NCBI GenBank assembly: GCA_965222725.1
Contig: OZ244969.1
Coordinates: 868,001-932,000 of the forward strand
DNA: 64,000 bases
Source of the DNA: GCA-2748575 sp965222725
GTDB taxonomy: Bacteria; Pseudomonadota; Gammaproteobacteria; Pseudomonadales; Ketobacteraceae
Direction of reading: 5' to 3'
The notes beneath the pieces were generated by a model that saw nothing but the letters and a program-made list of their open reading frames with translations, searched no databases and had not been told where the DNA came from. Both the position numbers and the translations under genes were made by a program. Below are positions 63,434 through 64,000 of this stretch, in pieces (positions within the stretch are counted from its first letter, which is position 1; every line of letters starts with the position of its first letter).

Positions 63434-64000
63434 CTACCTCATACAGGTTTCTACCGCCGCAGCAAATCGCTGCAAGCCGGTTTCCAGCTGATCATCCGGA
63501 ATGGTGAGCGGCGGTATCAATTTCAGCACTCGCCCACCGATGCCGCAGGGGCCGATTAACAACCCGGTATCAAAACACTCTTTGGCAATCCGCTTGGCCA
63601 GATCACCGTCGAGCACATCCAGAGCCTGAATCATGCCTTTGCCGCGCACTTCAAAATTCCGGTCCGCGTATTCATCACGAATCTGATGCAAACGCCCTGC
63701 CATCATTTCGCCGCGTTCGCGGGTTTGTTTCATTAAGGTGTCGTCTTCGAAGTAGCGAATGGCTTCGCGGCCTGCCACGAACGAAATGTTCTGGCCACGG
63801 AAAGTGCCCGTATGCTCACCGGGGGACCAGTGTTTGTCATGTTCCGGTTTGTTCAGATTCAACGCCAGGGGCGTGCCGAATCCACCGACACCTTTGGCCA
63901 GACAGATAATGTCCGGGTCCAGGCCCATGCCATCAAAACTGAAGAAGCTGCCGGTGCGGCCGCAGCCCACCTGAATATCATCAAAAATCAGCAGGGCGCC
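63434..64000 (-). CDS. doeD: Diaminobutyrate aminotransferase, partial (5' end outside window)
   Basis: The C-terminal 188 residues of a class III PLP aminotransferase; the frame is open to the right edge, and the first in-frame GTG (63970) is internal. LIFDDIQVGCGRTGSFF and the PLP-lysine region DIICLAKGVGGFGTPLAL are diagnostic, followed by HTGTFRGQN. It resembles diaminobutyrate-2-oxoglutarate aminotransferases (EctB/DoeD). Being 6 bases before doeA, it should act in ectoine breakdown, converting diaminobutyrate to aspartate semialdehyde, rather than in ectoine synthesis. Confidence 0.88.
   Translation of the reverse strand, partial: GALLIFDDIQVGCGRTGSFFSFDGMGLDPDIICLAKGVGGFGTPLALNLNKPEHDKHWSPGEHTGTFRGQNISFVAGREAIRYFEDDTLMKQTRERGEMMAGRLHQIRDEYADRNFEVRGKGMIQALDVLDGDLAKRIAKECFDTGLLIGPCGIGGRVLKLIPPLTIPDDQLETGLQRFAAAVETCMR

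Noticed and set aside
63434..64000. Ectoine synthesis gene ectB
   Set aside because: The protein family fits, but ectA and ectC are absent here and the neighbours are degradation genes, so DoeD is preferred.

Overview
The window reads as chromosomal DNA from a marine or brackish Gammaproteobacterium. It is moderately GC-rich, carries TonB and lipoprotein export signals, a family I.1 lipase with its foldase, an ectoine catabolic cluster, DUF1302/DUF1329 genes and many lipid or ketone oxidation enzymes. The content resembles oil- and lipid-degrading lineages such as Ketobacter or Alcanivorax relatives; that genus-level guess is weak. No rRNA, tRNA, CRISPR array, insertion sequence or prophage was seen.

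Region by region. 1-2263: the end of an acyl-CoA synthetase, a Crp/Fnr regulator and a GST-like protein. 2397-7658: a five-gene sensory cassette with two periplasmic binding proteins, an outer membrane porin-like protein, a 7TMR-DISM histidine kinase and an OmpR-type regulator. 7682-13738: secreted or lipid hydrolases, comprising a ricin-repeat GH16 glucanase, lipase and foldase, an AraC regulator and an alpha/beta hydrolase. 13929-19282: an oxidative operon (membrane-tailed carboxymuconolactone-decarboxylase-like protein, GMC oxidoreductase, unknown protein) divergent from a GlxA-type regulator, followed by a Baeyer-Villiger-type monooxygenase. 19809-37826: a lipoprotein hydrolase, aldehyde dehydrogenase, AI-2E-type transporter, orphan TRAP binding protein, UvrD, DUF1302/DUF1329, a coiled-coil protein with a degenerate hydrolase domain, several secreted unknowns, an EVE protein and a DprE1-like oxidase.

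37852-55027 is the cobalamin/cobalt locus. Two divergent cobalamin riboswitches lie back to back. The leftward one precedes btuB, an ABC importer and an unknown protein with a WHFHLCIG motif. The rightward one precedes cobO, a second ABC importer, a DUF1636 ferredoxin-like protein, cobW, cobN and a chelatase ATPase gene. The ATPase gene ends at an A AAA AAG slippery heptamer. A -1 shift there joins it to a von Willebrand factor A domain whose frame has no usable start codon of its own and whose MIDAS motif lies upstream of its first ATG. One gene is therefore predicted to give both the short AAA+ subunit and the long AAA+/VWA subunit of the cobaltochelatase that works with CobN. This is the strongest finding in the window.

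55028-64000: an AGCS symporter, a beta-propeller protein, a seemingly AT-richer patch (MAPEG, CinA-like, SDR), a gamma-glutamylcyclotransferase-like gene, and an ectoine degradation operon (doeD partial, doeA, doeC-like) running off the right edge.
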